Source of the DNA: Terriglobia bacterium
Lineage (GTDB): Bacteria > Acidobacteriota > Terriglobia > Terriglobales > Acidobacteriaceae
Assembly (NCBI GenBank): GCA_020073015.1
Contig: JAIQFZ010000006.1
Coordinates: forward strand, 1-64,000
Reading direction: 5' to 3'
DNA: 64,000 bases
The notes beneath the pieces were generated by a model that saw nothing but the letters and a program-made list of their open reading frames with translations, searched no databases and was not told the DNA's origin. The position numbers and the translations under genes are program-made. Of this stretch, positions 63,148-64,000 are shown piece after piece (the first letter of the stretch is position 1; every line of letters begins with the position of its first letter).

Positions 63148-63443
63148 ATCCCCCCGAGTCCTCCCAGCATTCCGCCCATGCTGGCCTGCATTTCCTGATC
63201 GACTTTGCGGCTGGCTTCGTTCAGGGCGGCCATCACGAGGTCCTGCAGCATTTCGACATCGCCAGCCTTGATGGCCTCGGGGTCGATGTGGATGGCGAGC
63301 ACTTGCTTGCGGCCATCCATCTTCACCGTGACCGTACCCCCGCCGGCGGAAGCTTCGACGACGGTCTGCTGCATCTTCTTCTGCAGCGTTTCATAGTGCT
63401 GCTTGGCTTGCGACATCAGGTCTTGCAAGTTAAATCCGGGCAT
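63141..63443 (-). CDS. ybaB: YbaB/EbfC-family nucleoid-associated protein
   Basis: This 100-aa DNA-binding protein has the typical helix-strand-helix layout: NLQDLMSQAKQHYETLQKKMQQ, then VVEASAGGGTVTVKMDGRKQVLAIHIDPEAI, then DLVMAALNEASRK. A Gly/Met-rich tail (GGMLGGLGG) follows. The ATG at 63443 is chosen since it gives the family N terminus (MPGFNLQDLM). The upstream in-frame extension is encoded by the AT-rich repeat. Confidence 0.92.
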   Translation of the reverse strand: MPGFNLQDLMSQAKQHYETLQKKMQQTVVEASAGGGTVTVKMDGRKQVLAIHIDPEAIKAGDVEMLQDLVMAALNEASRKVDQEMQASMGGMLGGLGGIL

Positions 63444-63449
63444 AGGGAA

Positions 63450-63534
63450 AATTTGTAATTGGTAATTTGTAATTGGTAATTTAACGTGCGCGCCAACGCG
63501 TAATGGGCTTTTCAATTACAAATTATCAAATTAC
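63450..63534. repeat. AT-rich tandem and inverted repeat upstream of ybaB
   Basis: Two exact 14-base copies of AATTTGTAATTGGT (63450-63477) and a partial third are followed, after a GC-richer spacer, by an inverted version (CAATTACAAATTATCAAATTAC). Confidence 0.7.
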
Positions 63535-63543
63535 AGATCAGCT

Positions 63544-64000
63544 TCATCCTTTCTCCCGGTAGTCAATCACGGTTCGGATCTCGGCGCCGAATTTTTCCTG
63601 CATGCGGCGGACCACAGGGTCTTGTTCAGCGCGGCTGCGTGCACTCCCATTCGATGATGAGCGGCGGACTGGGGATGCTGCCTGCGGCGTGCCACCGGGC
63701 TGCACCAGCATCTTGATCGGTCTTCCGGCCAAGCCGCTGGCGGCGGCTGAGGCGACGCGGCGCGCATCCGCAGTGAATGACATTTCGATCATGGTGTTCG
63801 AGGCTGACACTTTGGCTACCAGGGAGTTGCCTTCGAGCGACCACTGGGCAGCTTCCAGCATGGAAGCGAGCATCGGTTGCTGACTCAGGGCGGAAAGAAC
63901 ACATTCACGCAAAGCGTCAGCGGTCGCCGTGGCCGCAGGAGAAGCCGCTGGTTCGGGTGAAATTTCCGAAACGGCCGGTGCGGCCGAGCCCATGATGACG
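63544..64000 (-). CDS. dnaX: DNA polymerase III gamma/tau subunit, C-terminal part
   Basis: The frame is open to the window end, so the gene continues beyond 64000. The visible part is the C-terminal region of the tau subunit: an Ala/Pro-rich linker, then a small domain (LRECVLSALSQQPMLASMLEAAQWSLEGN ... FGAEIRTVIDYREKG, segments about the last 120 residues). The ATPase domain lies outside. The identification rests on the C-terminal VRRMQEKFGAEI-type motif and the dnaX-ybaB-recR gene order. Confidence 0.8.
   Translation of the reverse strand, partial: VIMGSAAPAVSEISPEPAASPAATATADALRECVLSALSQQPMLASMLEAAQWSLEGNSLVAKVSASNTMIEMSFTADARRVASAAASGLAGRPIKMLVQPGGTPQAASPVRRSSSNGSARSRAEQDPVVRRMQEKFGAEIRTVIDYREKG

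Overview
The window looks like chromosomal DNA of a GC-rich Gram-negative bacterium, most likely an acidobacterium (Acidobacteriota, Terriglobia/Koribacter-like). This is an inference from several traits: the dnaX-ybaB-recR cluster, a Cus-type RND pump, PEP-CTERM and Tad-pilus proteins, many secreted proteins of unknown function, short intergenic repeats of the kind common in that phylum, and several apparently leaderless genes. No rRNA, tRNA, CRISPR array, transposase or phage gene was found.

Region 1 (1-29.7 kb) is a surface/periplasmic copper-linked locus. It opens with the C-terminal part of a giant beta-helix/IPT protein, followed by a 174-aa secreted protein and a LolA-like protein. A copper/silver-type RND pump (cusB-like, cusA-like), a PEP-CTERM protein and an AMIN/STN protein come next. 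Then a tight operon encodes two multicopper-oxidase-fold proteins and a 3089-aa surface protein. The last carries its own degenerate oxidase domains followed by Ig-like, SdrD-B-like, beta-helix and IPT domains. After it come a second 174-aa protein and a second LolA-like protein, so the set giant protein / 174-aa / LolA-like occurs twice. The main point of the window is that the usual multicopper oxidase copper motifs seem divided between the two adjacent polypeptides. The first keeps HxHG and HCH plus candidate type-1 ligands; the second keeps HxxHxH and HxH; the giant protein keeps none of the four. This suggests a multi-subunit, surface-displayed oxidase whose substrate cannot be read from sequence. 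An LTxxQ protein and another secreted protein end the region.

Region 2 (30-44.3 kb) holds two histidine kinase/OmpR-type regulator pairs, a Tad/Flp pilus cluster on the minus strand (prepilin peptidase, two TadE-like, TadG-like), a secreted dual-specificity phosphatase, a CtpA-type protease, an MBL-fold hydrolase, a beta-hydroxyacid dehydrogenase, a small cytochrome c and a fatty-acid desaturase.

Region 3 (44.3-64 kb) mixes secreted proteins of unknown function with housekeeping genes: a GNAT acetyltransferase, prephenate dehydratase, a membrane protein with a lone kinase-like helix, a CPBP protease, Lon, a CHAD-HD fusion, an MmcB-like nuclease, a possible RiPP-like peptide, and recR-ybaB-dnaX. 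Several short dispersed repeats sit between these genes. Readable promoters include a consensus promoter whose -10 box lies six bases before a GTG start, and the same 11-base -10 block is reused before a second gene.
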